Below are positions 1 through 11,799 of a DNA stretch of 64,000 nt, in pieces. Every line of letters begins with the position of its first letter. Positions within the stretch are counted from its first letter, which is position 1. The notes beneath the pieces are model-generated. The model did no database searches, was not told the DNA's origin, and was given only the letters and a program-made list of their open reading frames with translations. The DNA comes from Polytrichum commune (Eukaryota > Streptophyta > Polytrichopsida > Polytrichales > Polytrichaceae). The position numbers and the translations under genes are program-made. The stretch lies in assembly GCA_950295325.1 (NCBI GenBank), contig OX485807.1, positions 34,566,440 through 34,630,439 on the forward strand, in the 5' to 3' direction.

Positions 1-14
1 TCAGCGAGATTCAA

Positions 15-512
15 GGCCACTTCACACACGAGCCAAGAGCCGTGACCATGAAATTGTGAGAGCCCAAAAGAAAGTGTCCAAAGGCCGTCTCGAGACACCT
101 CCAAAATCATGTAGTGTGGTCATGGACCCATGAGTGTAGTGTGAAGTCATATGTGACCAGGCCCTCAACCAAGTTCTATTTCATTGAATTTCTATGCATG
201 CGAGTCCTCACACATGATAAAATAAAATAAGTTAACGGTTGTAAGTGTTCAGAGTACCAACCTATCCCGGTTTTGTGTTAGGCCTACCTCGAAGAAGTCG
301 TTTTTGAAAATAGTCCAAGTGACCATGAAACATGATCCATTCGATGCCATGTAGGAATCTGTGTAGACTTTACATCCATCTTGCATTTACAAACTCCGTT
401 GGTCCCTCAAGCATAGTGTGAAGCAAACTTGGACCAGTTGCGCCTTATCCACCAATGAGAGTGCTTGAAGTGTATTGGTCACGGGCTCTTGGTCTCATGT
501 GTGAAGTGGCCC
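15..512 (+). mobile_element. About 500-bp Harbinger-type MITE, family A, copy 1
   Basis: Ends read GGCCACTTCACACACGAG on the left and CTCATGTGTGAAGTGGCC on the right, an inverted terminal repeat shared by all family A copies. The interior matches copies at 20468, 24905, 40208 and 41051 throughout. The flanks (CAA and TTG) do not form a clean TTA/TAA duplication, so the site has drifted. No transposase is encoded; short ORFs inside are incidental. Confidence 0.75.
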
Positions 513-557
513 TTGACATCGCGTTTAATGTGTATGTTTGTATGGTAAGAGATACAA

Positions 558-1057
558 TGCCACTTTACACACAAACCAAAGACCCGTGACCATGAAAATA
601 TGAAGGCCCATGTGAAAATCACTCAAAGGCCATATTGTGGGAAATATAATTCCAATCTAGCAATGGCCTTTGAGCCATGAAGCTTAGTGTAGAGTGAAAT
701 TGGATTGTATTGAGGGACTGCAATATACGATCCGGTTTGGGTCCCTACCCATGGCAATGTAATATTTCTAAGAGCCAATGGCAATTAAACTAACCACCAT
801 GGTCTCTTGTTTTGCATTAGACACATCTCATTTTGATAGACCTAATGCATAATCTAGTAGATCATGAAAATTTATGGACTAGTTGTGATGTAGGACATTG
901 TTTAGAGTTTCTCCCATTCAATTTTCTTTAGTCCCTCGTGTCTTCAAGATCTAGTGCAAAGTGAACTTGGGCCATCTCCGGCTTCTCAACCAATCACATA
1001 TTATTTGTAAAGCATGGGTTGGCAAAGACCCTTGAGCTCGAGTGTAAAGTAGCTCTT
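558..1057 (+). mobile_element. Diverged family A MITE
   Basis: The left end GCCACTTTACACACAAACC, the interior phrase GACCCGTGACCATGAAA and the right end GAGTGTAAAGTAGCTC follow the family A order at lower identity. It sits directly beside copy 1. Boundaries are approximate. Confidence 0.55.
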
Positions 1058-1344
1058 AGTTATTTATATCATTTGTTGCAATTAAATTATGGACATTTAC
1101 ATAGTGTGAACCAATATTTAGGTTTGACCAACAAACCGGATTTGAGTTGCTTAGAGATAGGGTGGAGACGCATGGTAGTGCAACATCACTAGAAACACAA
1201 GTGGTAGAACATGTCACTTTGCTTGGCACGAAGGTGTGAGCATTACAAGGGGCACGAAGTGTTCAAAACGCAACGCATAACATTACTAAGCAATTGAATG
1301 TTGTGTCTTTTTGAAACTAAGATTTGATAGGAAAAAAATGTTGG

Positions 1345-1850
1345 GCTTAGGGCGCTTCTTGCACATGAGATTGAAGGCCCACGACCATTGCATTCTAAGA
1401 TCTCTCGTTGGTTGAAAAGGCGGAGACTATCCAAGTCCACTTCATGCTAGAAGGTGAAGGCCTAATGACCCAAAAATAAGTATTGTGAATGAAAAGTTTA
1501 GAAAGATTCCTACATGGCAAATCGCAAATAATGTTTCATGGTCTACCAAAATTTGTGTCCACCCCGCCTCCAAGAAGTAGGCCTGATACAAATTACGGCT
1601 AACCATGTTAGTGGTACATCATTTTGATGAGAAATCAAGGGCCCTCCTAATTACATGGTCAAGGCCCTTGACTCGTGTGAAGTGCCTCTTAAAAGTTCAT
1701 GTAGGATCTAGTGCCAACACTATAACACAACACCCAAAAGTGGTCACTAATGGTGTGGGTAATCACACCACGCCACCCCTTGCATTACAATACACATCAT
1801 GAGAGTACCGAAAATGTGGGCATCCCCAGCAATAGGGGGCCATAAGAGAG
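1345..1850 (-). mobile_element. Strongly diverged family A MITE, inverted
   Basis: GCACATGAGATTGAAGGCCC, then GTTGGTTGAAAAGGCGGAG and TGTTTCATGGTC, recall the reverse orientation of family A. The distal end is not clear. This is an old copy with approximate limits. Confidence 0.4.
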
Positions 1851-2018
1851 TGCTTAAAAGCAAGCCTCCAACAACTTCTGCACTTTCATGCAACTTATAG
1901 AGTTCACTTTTCTTTTAAAATCTCATACATCTGGGAAATTTTCAAGAGCCCACATAATAAAGATCGAAAGATATTAAACTCAGATGCAAATATTCAAAAT
2001 CCCATAATTTTCTATTAA

Positions 2019-2040
2019 GGGTTTAGGGTTTAGGGTTTAG
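2019..2040 (+). repeat. Interstitial telomere-type repeat (TTTAGGG)3
   Basis: Three consecutive GGGTTTA units match the Arabidopsis-type plant telomere repeat. The tract is short and internal, so it may be a repair filler or a telo-box. It supports a plant origin for the window. Confidence 0.7.
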
Positions 2041-2417
2041 TGTGCACCCTGAAGTGACAGTGAGTACCATAAACGGTGTAGCAGTATGTTTTGAGTGTAA
2101 CTCAACACTGAGTTTCAAGACTTTGCATCTTGTGGTGGTGATTCGAATAAAGTCTCAATTTATCCAGTCAACTCTCGGTCAATATAAAAGATTTCCTTCA
2201 TTTAAGGTATCCACATGTCTCGCATCTAGTGTCCATGGACATGTTTGGGCATGCATAATTGGTTGAGATCCTAGTGATGTTTCCAAGGCCAACCGGTCAC
2301 GTATTGTAATCTTCCGGTTCTCCTTCATTAGTTCGAGGTATATTCTATAGAGTCCTCCAAAAGGATCGGTAATTTTCCTAAAAGTCTTGAACTTCGAAAG
2401 GTAAATCCTCAAACTCC

Positions 2418-2746
2418 ACTACACTAAATAGGTAGATTAGTGTTGGAAACACTAATAGTCGACGAAAACGCTAAATGTAAATTGTTTCTATAGTGTTAGA
2501 ACACTAAATGTCAACTCTAACACTATTTGTACCAAGTAGTAACTTTAAATATTTACATGAGCGCATTTAGTGTTAGATGATATTTTGTAAATCTTGGAAT
2601 GAAGAATTGAAGGAAGAAGAATATGAGAACCTCGTAAAAGGTATAATTTGTTCAAACCCTATTCAAACACTAATTGTAATATCAGTTGAAAATTAGTGTT
2701 TTAGGTAACTTTTGCATCTAACACTAATCTACCTATTTAGTGTAGT
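2418..2746. mobile_element. 329-bp MITE with 27-bp perfect terminal inverted repeats (ACTACACTAAAT ends)
   Basis: The left end starts ACTACACTAAATAGGTAGAT and continues TTAGTGTT; the right end is its exact reverse complement over 27 bp. The interior is AT-rich and noncoding, with further internal AACACTAA words. The end core CTACACTAAAT is shared with many other elements here. Superfamily is uncertain: the ends recall CACTA, but I see no clear 3-bp duplication. Confidence 0.75.
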
Positions 2747-2755
2747 ATATTTGTA

Positions 2756-3139
2756 ATGATAGGTCAGTTCTTCCCGTTCATTGCCCACGGCTGGAACCGT
2801 CTCTTGGTCGCAAACAATCAACCCCCCCCCCTCCCCATGTACAATAGACAATCTTGGATCCATACCAACATGATTATGCAAATCAATGTTTTCTATGTTA
2901 AAATGAAAGTCAACTTCCCAATTCCTAAATATGGAGGTGGTAAACTCTTCCTCCTTAATCTTCAACTCCACCCACAATTGTGTCGGCCACCGATTCTTGT
3001 TCTTCATGAAAACTTAGTAGGTTTCCATGTGCAAGGGGAGTCGAAATTTTGTCAAATAGTACACTATATACGATACTTAATGTCATATGGTATGTCATGT
3101 CACAATGGTAACTTTTCAGAGGACACTTTTTATGAATAA
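2756..3139 (+). CDS. Unrecognised ORF, doubtful (127 aa)
   Basis: An ATG-started 127-codon frame lies between two MITEs; a 92-codon frame is open on the opposite strand (3007-2729). Neither matches a family I recognise. A run of ten C within it (2822-2831) gives a PPP segment. Both are probably chance frames or fragments of captured sequence. The 3' part runs into a MITE end near 3054. Confidence 0.15.
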   Translation: MIGQFFPFIAHGWNRLLVANNQPPPLPMYNRQSWIHTNMIMQINVFYVKMKVNFPIPKYGGGKLFLLNLQLHPQLCRPPILVLHENLVGFHVQGESKFCQIVHYIRYLMSYGMSCHNGNFSEDTFYE

Positions 3140-3437
3140 GCGAACAACTCTTGTCATGGACGATGGACAAGTTCATCCATCGGCCAAACCCATGCCTTCT
3201 CTTGTCAGCAACTTATGACATAATATTGTCACAGATGATTGAAATTTGGATGAAAAACCACTTGATAAGTGACAGTAATTGCAACACTGTAAATCTATAA
3301 CCCGTCAATTATATTTACAAGGAAAAACAAACAATATTGGGTTGAGATTTAGTGTTGATGACACTACACCACAATTTACAATTAGTATTGAGCAAGACAA
3401 TTACAATTAGTGACACTAAACATCATATTTAGTGTAG
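3054..3437. mobile_element. MITE of the CTACACTAAATAT family (type B3)
   Basis: The left end (GTACACTATATACGATACTTAATG) and right end (CACTAAACATCATATTTAGTGTAG) are degenerate inverted repeats. The interior phrase ACAATTAGTATTGAGCAAGAC recurs at 16390, 25440, 40135 and, inverted, at 23005. Noncoding; limits approximate. Confidence 0.55.
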
Positions 3438-3772
3438 TTTTCACCAACTTGGCCTTGTGTAAGTTGGTTGCCTCGACTTTCTTTGTTGGTCTTGGAGGAC
3501 TTTCAGCGTTTGACAATTAGAGTGCTGGCAGGACATGCAACATGGCCTGGGGATGACAAGTTGTCTTTGTGATATCTGGTAGACTTATGCACATCTACAT
3601 TATCCTCGATATTAAAACGTGTTCAGATCATAATGACAACCTTGTATATAAAATATTCTAAATTATGACATAGCTATATGTAATATGATAAAATACACTA
3701 CCCATAAGCATAGGTAGACTTGCCTCTATGTAGTGTGAAGAAGGCCCTTACACTAGGTTCATGGCTATTTCA

Positions 3773-4136
3773 AGCCCCGGGCTAGATCACATCTTCATTC
3801 GGTTGGGCCCCATCCCTCCCAGGCTCCCACGCCTCCTTCAATACCCGGTCTTTCTGCATGCACTTGCATGGGAACTCCTCCTCGTTGGGAACCAATGTGA
3901 CAATGCCCGGTCAAAATTACAAACATTCAAGTTGACAACCTTTCATTATTCCCACGTTAATTGATGGAGTTTTTTCATATGCCAAAGGAGCTTAATGGCT
4001 TAAGTGACAGGGTATTGTCACATTGGTTCCCAATGCGGAAGAGTTCCCGTGCAGGTGCGGGCATGAAGGCGGGGCAGTGAAGGAGGCGTGGAAGGGGCAG
4101 GGCCCAACCGAATGAAGATGTGATCTAGCCCGGGGC
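3773..4136. mobile_element. Foldback (hAT-like) MITE with 8-bp target duplication
   Basis: Two arms of about 130 bp (3773-3907 and 4009-4136) are inverted copies; the outer 35 bp, beginning GCCCCGGGCTAGATCACATC, are nearly perfect. The element is bracketed by CTATTTCA at 3765-3772 and 4137-4144. An 8-bp duplication is characteristic of the hAT superfamily. No coding capacity; the 67-codon ORF at 3761 lies in one arm and is incidental. Confidence 0.8.
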
Positions 4137-5197
4137 CTATTTCAGTATCATAGCCTAATTGCCGTCAAATAATTCAATATATTTTGGGCTCAAAAATTGT
4201 TATATATGAAGAGGAAATTTTGGAATTATAAGGTGATTCAACTATTTACTTGGGCGAGAGGGAATTATCGCATATGAGAGTACCTTTCATCCATCCAACA
4301 TAACAAGTTAACCCTTGTAGGTTTGTGGCCATTATATCCTAAATGACATTGGCCAAACCAGTTCAGGGTCATCAAACTTGTTTCCGGTGCCAAATCACCT
4401 CAAAATGTAACTCTTGGACATGCACTATTTCAAGGCATGCTAAATGAGTTTGACTCCGAAGGAACTGGCACAAAATGTTCTTCGTTGAAACCTCCACACC
4501 GACTCCAAGCATGCACCAAATACTTGTTGGACATTAAAAGTTTTGTACAATTTGCCCTTTGTTTTTTTTTTTAACAATGGCGAGTAGAAATATTCTCAAC
4601 ACATGTAGAATGTTCACACTTTAACAAATACAAAGTTGAACGAACAAGAAGATAACACTTATAAATGTGACGGAAGTAAAATGCATTTGTAATATTAATT
4701 TGGGGGTTAATTTGAAGTTTTGTATGACAAGTTATATTGTACAATGTTCTTATAGTATAATAATAAGTTAACATATATAAAGGGCAAATATTCTAAGAGG
4801 GAAGTAGGCATTCAAGTAAAACTCAACACTTAACATCTTTGTAGTCTCCCCAAGTAGGGACTACCGTAGAGAAAATGTTACCACATATGGAATTTTAACA
4901 CTTATATATACGGACGTTTTACACTCATGAGCAATGACCGCTATAAAAAAACAATTTATAATTTATTGTGGTCATTGGGTAATTCAAAGTCCACGACCGA
5001 GAAAAATCCCATTTTACATTTTTAACATGTCTTGGTCATAGCGTAAAACACACTTAGATTGGGATATAATGTTCATAATGAAAACAAAAAAAATGAGTAG
5101 CCCCCTTATAATTCATTTTCCCCTTTCTTCCTCCACCTCTTCACCCTCTTCTTCTTCCATGCGCCGTTCTTCTCAAAGTGTTGGTTTTGGGGTTGCA

Positions 5198-5775
5198 ATG
5201 GAAGAAAGGAGAAGGAACATTATCTTGGCATAAGGATTATATACGTGCTTGCACATATTAGTGCAACGTGTTGTAAACATGCAGGTTTTGATTTTGCAAA
5301 AGGAGTGGTAGGATTTGCTACTATCAATATTTGTGTGGGATGAGAACACTATATTTTGGAGTCATGCAAGGCAAGTTAGATTCACATACCAATTTTTGTT
5401 GTGTTATTTCACGGAGGATTAAAAAAAACATTGTTAAATCATAGTACATGTATATTTCTTTGTAATAAGTTGACATTGCTCTTAAGGAAAGAATGTACTC
5501 ATTTGCAACCTTCATACTCAAGTTGAAACTAGGGTTGAAACAACTTTAGCTCAAATGGGGACAACAAATGGATTGGTGATGTTAGAGATAATTATGGTGT
5601 TGTGACATGTGCAATCTCAGATATTGTGAGAGACTTATGTTGAGCAGTTAGGAAACACTTGCAAAAGGTTCTTGTTCAATTTCCTAGCAAAATTTGAAAA
5701 ATATACATAATTTGATTCCCTTCTATTCATGATATGGTAGCCACATGCGTAGTGTCACACGATGACAAATGATTT
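5198..5775 (+). pseudogene. Decayed PIF/Harbinger transposase
   Basis: Translation from 5198 gives MEERRRN and VLILQKEW, matching the N-terminus of the Harbinger ORF at 34411-34079 (MEERRRT, ALILQGEW). Downstream, about 5560-5760 reads DNYGVVTCAISDIVRDLC, then AVRKHLQKVLVQFPS, then IHDMVATC, resembling the helix-turn-helix to DDE lead-in of plant Harbinger transposases. Multiple stops and frame changes interrupt it. It is nonfunctional; the catalytic residues are not visible. Confidence 0.55.
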
Positions 5776-7320
5776 TGACGAGAACTAGATTAAAGGGGTT
5801 GAATTAGAATCGGGCAAACAAAAAATAACAAGTGGTGGAGCAAGAGAAGGACAAGAATTGTATAGTGCAAGGCATCAATTGAAGAAGCAACGAACCTAAT
5901 TCAAAGGATACAAGCAAGGCCAAGTACAACAATTCATCATGAAGGAAATGAATTATTTTTTATTTGTGAAATGGAGAAAGGTACATATGCACTTTTTGAA
6001 ACCATTGTAATGCATGAAACACTAGTGAAGAGTCTATGGGAAGCCAAATTGAATGGTGAAAATCCAATAGACTACTATGATTTAGTGAAGCCGATTCTAT
6101 GTAGCAATGCAAGAAAATACATCCAATTTTATCTAGCAATGCAAGAAAGTTTTTATCCATGTTCTTGAGCAAATCAATTGATTGTCGGAAGATAAAAATC
6201 AACGCACTAGAATATTGACAATGTGTTCAAGAAAAACATTGACCTTATCTTGATTTTCTCGTGGTGTATGTTGCACATGTGAATTCCCTCAACATTTACA
6301 GTCGTCAAAATTTGGTTTTGAACACTTGCATGAGTACTAATCCAAACATCCTCTTATCAAACCTTCTCTCGTAAATTGAAATTTCATTAGCCTTTTCATC
6401 ATTTTGTACTCTTCTTGCAAGATAGCCATGTGCTTGAACCCTTGAATTGTTGCTACCATTCAAGCTTGTAATTTGATCCAATCATTCATCCATGTACGAA
6501 AGCTGACATAACAAGCAACAAATAATGAAAGATGGGTTCAAAATGACATTTGCCAAATAATCCAACAAGTGTGAGTCCTAGAGTGGCTAAAAAAAAATGT
6601 GATGAGTTGAAACACATAAGAAAAACACATGTGTTGATGGTAGTATGAAGGCTTTTATTTTCATTTGGACATAAATGAGTAGAGTTCAAATCCCTCGTGA
6701 TGTATGGAAAATGTTTTGGGGGGAGGGGGTGCAAAGGGGGTTATATCAAGGCCTTCAAGTGGCCCCAATGGCAAAACGAGCAATATGACAAGATAACCAA
6801 TTTTGCAAGTAGAAATTAACCTTCTAGTCCTTTAAAGTTTACCTTGTTTGTGTGCATTCTTTAATGATTCTGCATCCATTTCACCACACGTTGCTATGAG
6901 GGTTTGAACCTTCACGTCCATCCACTTTGTCCTATAATTTTTTTAATCTTCATCATCGAATCCAAATTTAATTACAAATTTCTTCCCCTTCTTCTATGCT
7001 AGAGTCTCTTCTTTTGTTCATTTAGTTATGTTGGGCGTCCTTTGTCCTTCTTTACATAGGACTCCTTGATGCATCTTCTTCCTCTTTCATCTTCATACTT
7101 TTGGTGCCAAGTGTTTTTTTTTTTTTTTGCACTCCTTGTCCTTTTACTTCTACATGTGTGTCTACACTATATGGAAGCCTCCTACATGGGATTGAAGCAT
7201 AACCTTGAAATGCACCCGTGATGTTGTGTTTGTGACATCTATGGAGACCATGAGAAATTGGTTGTTGGTGGAGGTGCAAAAAATCTTATCGTCCACTATG
7301 AATTTTGTGATTATTGATGT
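5776..7320. other. Repeat-derived noncoding stretch; possible minus-strand Myb/trihelix-like remnant
   Basis: A short minus-strand translation near 6930-6870 (WMDVKVQTLIATCGEMDAE) recalls the start of plant Myb/trihelix domains, the type found in the accessory protein of Harbinger elements. The identification is weak. Nothing else here is supported beyond short incidental ORFs. Confidence 0.25.
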
Positions 7321-7326
7321 CCACCT

Positions 7327-7478
7327 TCTCCTTGTGAAAATTCCACATCTTGACTATATCCTTCCATCTCTTGCAAACATACAACTATTGTAAAAACAAA
7401 AAAAAAAATTTCAAATCTTCTTGTGAAAATTCCACATCTTGACTATGTCCTTCCATCTCTTACAAACATAAAAACATT
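7327..7478 (+). repeat. Local tandem duplication, about 84-bp unit (2 copies)
   Basis: TTGTGAAAATTCCACATCTT and the following 35 bp occur at about 7334 and again at about 7419 with two or three changes. A-rich linkers follow each unit (7390-7412 and 7486-7515). Noncoding. Confidence 0.7.
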
Positions 7479-7479
7479 G

Positions 7480-8865
7480 TGAATTAAAAAAAATAAAAAA
7501 TAAAAAATAAAAAAACTCTCCAATCGCATACACTTTATTGGGAGCAATATGAAAGCATCCTTTGTGGTGTTTAGTAGGCTAGACTAAATTTTTTGAATGT
7601 TTCTAACATAAACTAAAAGTAACCACCATTAAAACAATCACTTCTTGGGAAAAAAATCGGTCCCTACCCGATTTCTTTTTTGACATGGTCACCTCCATTT
7701 TCTGCTAGGACAATGTATGTGGAAATTCTTGCTACAAAATCCAAGTGACCACCAAAAATCATCCATTTCCAGAGATATAGGATTCCATGTCACTTTCTCA
7801 TTCATATTTTGACATTCTCACCCATGGTCACTTCTATGCAAGGCAATCGAGTGTAAAACAAAGTTGGGCAACCACTTATTTCTCAATCAATGAGAGATTT
7901 TTTAAAAGCAATGGCCATGGTGATTGATCACTAGTGTAAACCAACCCTTCGCCAACAATATGGGTCATTTATTACAATTTAAGGAAGAAGTTGGCAGATT
8001 ACATAGTGGAGCACAAGGGAGGGTTGGAAATCATTGCATACCACTGTACCTCTCATTCATACAATATAAAATCCATGAAAGAGTATGAAGCATGTGTATA
8101 CAATATTTGTTTTTTTAATACCAAATCAGTCTAGTCCAAGTCATGTGAGACGAAAGTCAACCAAAAACGTATACGGGTCAAGTTTTTATTGTTGGATGGA
8201 TGAGACATACACTCGTATGCAATGATTCCCTCTCTCTTGGGAGCCGATCACGCATGAGAGCAAAAAGAGTTTGTTCCTATAAAGCATGTGGCCATATTGT
8301 GAGCGCTTCCACACCCACCAATAGTTTTGGCAGTTGGATCGAATGTGGAAATATCTCATCCAGTTAGCTATTGTGAATCACGCAACTCGTCATTTCAAGT
8401 TTTATAACTGGAGTTGAGATGCACTAGCTATAAGTTTTTAAAGTGAAAGTTCTCTTTCTTTATATGTAGTGATCGCATGGGCCCTCTTTATTGTGTTAAC
8501 TTTTGAACATATAATGGTTAATGAGCACATAGTCCAATATCCTTTCTCAAGGGTGGAATAGTTATAGAATCTTTGGCTTCTACTTAGTAAGAATGTTTGG
8601 TTCATTAATAATTGTTGGACCAATAAGTAATTTGCAGCTGAGTTGGTGTTTTATGACTATTAGTAACTTATCAGTTTTATCAACCAATAACTTATTGGTT
8701 ACCGCAACAATAACTTATTGGTTTATTGACCAATAAATTTTGTTTTTATTGTGGTATCTTGTGATTTTATTGGGATAAGATTCTAGTAACTAAAATAACT
8801 TCCAATTAGGGTTAGGTTTTGGGTTTTGCTACATAAGTCGAGACAAAGGACTTTGGAGGAGTTAG
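7480..8865. other. AT-rich intergenic sequence with degraded repeat fragments
   Basis: The part at 7650-7960 vaguely follows family A MITE order (TGACCACC, ATCCATTTCC, CAATGAGAG) and may be a very old copy. No gene is supported. Confidence 0.3.
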
Positions 8866-8867
8866 TT

Positions 8868-9101
8868 GTTAGTAGTATACCAAATATAATATTTAGTGTT
8901 ACTTATTATTTATAATTATGCAACACTATAAGTTTTTATTGTATATCTCATTGTTTACCAACAAAGGTTGAACTGGTTGTTTGGACATTATAGACATTAA
9001 CATCTTTACTTGGTAATAATGTACATTGATAATTAAAAAAAGTAACGAAATGTGTAACTCCAAGTTGTAAGTACCAATAAGTATCATATTTAGTGTAGTT
9101 G
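8868..9101. mobile_element. Palindromic MITE, type B2, copy 1
   Basis: ATATAATATTTAGTGTTACT at the left and AGTATCATATTTAGTGTAG at the right form a long imperfect terminal inverted repeat that continues inward (TTATGCAACAC against GTGTAACTCC). It matches the adjacent element at 9108 and the one at 17172. Noncoding. Confidence 0.6.
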
Positions 9102-9107
9102 TTTGAG

Positions 9108-9328
9108 CTACAATAAATATGATATTTATTTTCACTTACCATTTGGAATTATGCAACGCTATGACTATTTATTGTACATACTATTTTTACCAAAAAGGTC
9201 AAATTGGTTGCTTGGACATTATAGAACATGAGCATCTTTACTTATTTGAAAAATACATTGATAGTAAAAAGATATAGGACTGTGTAATTCCAAATAGTGA
9301 GTGACACTAAATATCATATCTAGTGTAG
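9108..9328. mobile_element. Palindromic MITE, type B2, copy 2
   Basis: The left end AATATGATATTTATTTTCAC and right end GTGACACTAAATATCATATC are inverted, with a shared inner phrase TTGGAATTATGC against GTAATTCCAAA. It lies directly next to copy 1, so the two may be a tandem duplication or serial insertions. Confidence 0.6.
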
Positions 9329-9329
9329 G

Positions 9330-10300
9330 AGTTTGAGTCAGTCGTTGGAGTTAGTTTAAGTAGTCTAAAATTTGAGTAGCAAAGTTAGGCTGTTAGTTTT
9401 TGGTGTTGAAGACGTTGAGGATATTTGTGAGAGAATATTCAATATCCATGTAAGAGGTTCTTAATTGCATATGGAAGTAAAGAGTTCAAGAAATTAGACT
9501 TGATGCATCCTCATAGTGGCAGTAAGGTCGATGTGTAGGAATAGCAAACACCCTTCTCGGATTGTTATGATGGTGTGTAGGTTAGAGTGATTTAGTTGTG
9601 TGACATGGTAGTCAAAGAAGACGTCTAACTAGGGTTGCAAGAAGTTAGAGCCATGAATGTAGATCTAGGCCATAATATAGCAGATCCAAAACCAACGACA
9701 TTTAGGATGGGTAAATCACAATTAGGCACAACTTAAGGAACAAGAGCACCTCCCAATTTGCCATCTAGAAAACTAGGGACGAAGAAAAGAGGTTCCTAGT
9801 CAAGTGTAGTTCAAATCGGAAGACGGAGTTGTGGATACTAGTAGATCGTGTTGGGATTTGCCAAGACAGTGGGACAACATATTGAATCTGACCATGAGGT
9901 TGGGGGGCGAGAATCATTGTTAACACTCATCATAAGACAAGTCTTTGTTTATGTCAACTCTTAAGTACAACCCTTTTCTTATACCACTTAAAAATAAGTG
10001 TCCAAATAAGGAAGGTGAAGTCATAAGGTCCATATACTAAACCTTAGGGTGGGTCTAAGACTAATGAAACCTTATTAGTTGAGAGCAAGATTTTGGACCC
10101 AAGGAATTGACATTAGAGTCTGAGTCCAAATTATGAAAGATTGAAGTGATGCTAATGTGTCACCAACTTCATGCCAAAATCATCGGTCTCAACTAAAAAA
10201 CAAATAAAATATTCTTTCTAGTTTGAGAAACCATTGAAGTATTTGAGTTTGAGCCCAATAGTGAGCCCGGAAGTATTATCCAATATGAGGTGGTCTAACG
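9330..10300. other. Intergenic, no feature recognised
   Basis: No long ORF, terminal repeat or RNA gene is visible. The phrase CTAGTTTGAGAAACCA near 10218 recurs near 48798, so at least part is old repeat. Confidence 0.4.
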
Positions 10301-11160
10301 TTTGGACCAATGCTCGTATGGTATATAGGTGAATGCATTGTATATTGAATCGACATCAATAATGCTATCAAAGAAGCCACCCATGAATATCAACCAAACA
10401 TTGAAACTTTATAGGTATGTCAAGGTGAGAGAATCTTTATGTACACGAATTATTATTTGGGTCAATACCATTCTAAACCATATCGATACCAGGGCAATTT
10501 TGCCTAGTGGTATGAATCGTCTTGTGTGGTATACAAACCTGAACGGTATAAACAAAACAAAAAAAAACCTTCAAATATCCATATTGTAATGGTATTAGAA
10601 TATGTGAAATCCCCATTATAGATAACCAAACATTAATTCAACATTTAATTACTTAGGAAAATAACCCAGGATGCCACATCAACAATGTACAGTCTAGACA
10701 TCAGGACCCGGACCCTAATGAAAACATACCCTTACAATGAGCAGGAAACTAAGTGGTAGTTAAAGACAACATGGTTGAGGTTGAGAAATAACATGTTAAA
10801 GTTCAAAATTTTCAAAAAAAATTCGTACATTCTATATAGAATAGTCCTCCATTTAGTAAAGGAAAACCGAAAGATATCAACATGCAACCGGTTGGACTTG
10901 GAAACACTTGGGTATGAACCCATTGTGCCCAAAACTCTCCCCGGACCCCTAATGGAGCCCCTTTCACCCTTGTTATGCAACAATGGTGGGTGGCCCGAGG
11001 CCAAAAAGTCTAGGAATAGCAAAGTATACAGTTTCCGCAATGGAGTGAAAACATCTGCATAATTGCAGTCAAACTTTTTGCGGCAACCTTTCCAATTCCC
11101 AAAGGATGGTCGATAATGGCTCCCAAACTCGAACTCGAAGTTATTCCACTCCACCCCCTA
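10300..11160 (+). repeat. Dispersed repeat family C (GAGAATCTTTRTGTACACG), full-length-like copy
   Basis: A segment built around GTCAAGGTGAGAGAATCTTT, GGGTCAATACCATTCTAAAC and ATACCAGGGCAATTTTGCC is followed by AACCGAAAGATATCAACATG and ACCGGTTGG, ending near GGACCCCTAATGGAGCCCC. Parts recur at 17861-18140, 18321-19085 (inverted), 19395-19630, 35120-35400 and 41560-41790. The 140-codon minus-strand ORF (11154-10732) is not preserved in other copies, so I treat it as incidental. Element class is unknown. Confidence 0.55.
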
Positions 11161-11297
11161 CTTTAACCTACGAGCGTACAAAGGTGTGTCGGTGTTATTC
11201 GGTTAGTTTTTCCATGTTCTCCAACTTCTACCGATTGCATTTGTAAAACTTGTGTTGACTTAGTAGTTATGAAACTTGTGAAGCTTGTGTTGCATTA

Positions 11298-11788
11298 GAG
11301 CCACTTCACACATGAGACTGAGAGCCCGTGACCGTTACACTTCAAGCACTCTCATTGGTGGAAAAGGCAGAGCTGGTCCAAGTTCGCTTCCCACTACGCT
11401 TGAGGGACCAATGGAGTATGTGAATGCAAGATGGAGGTAAAGTCTACATGGATTCTTACATGGCATCGAATGGATCATGTTTCATGGTCACTTGGATTAT
11501 TTTCAAAAATCACCTCTTGGAGGTAGGTCTAACACAAAACCGGAAGACCATGGCACTCCGAACACTCACAACCGTTGATTTATTCTATTTTATCATGCGT
11601 GAAGATCTGCATGAATATTAAAATAGCATTTGGTTGAGGGCCCGGTCATGTATGACTTCACACTACACTTGAGGGCATGTGACCACACTACATGATGTTG
11701 GAGGTGTGTTGGGACGGCCTTTGGACACTTTCTTTTGGGCTCTCACAATCTCATGCTCACGGCTCTTGGCTCGTGTTCAAAGTGTCCC
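11298..11788 (-). mobile_element. Harbinger-type MITE, family A, with TTA target duplication
   Basis: The element is bounded by TTA at 11295-11297 and 11789-11791. The left end GAGCCACTTCACACATGAG and right end GCTCGTGTTCAAAGTGTCCC are the family A terminal repeats. The 3-bp TTA duplication is typical of PIF/Harbinger insertions. Noncoding. Confidence 0.8.
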
Positions 11789-11799
11789 TTAGTTGTTAT

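Noticed and set aside
8868-9328. Regularly spaced repeats considered as a CRISPR-like array
   Set aside because: They are two palindromic MITEs with long inverted arms, not short direct repeats with uniform spacers, and the context is a plant nuclear genome.
10732-11154. 140-codon minus-strand ORF
   Set aside because: It lies within dispersed repeat family C. Other copies do not preserve the frame, and no motif is recognisable.
11424-11621. 65-codon ORF beginning MQDGGKVYMDSYMASN, with relatives at 20840, 25027 and 41417
   Set aside because: It recurs only because it lies inside family A MITE copies. The frame is broken differently in each copy, so it is not a conserved protein.
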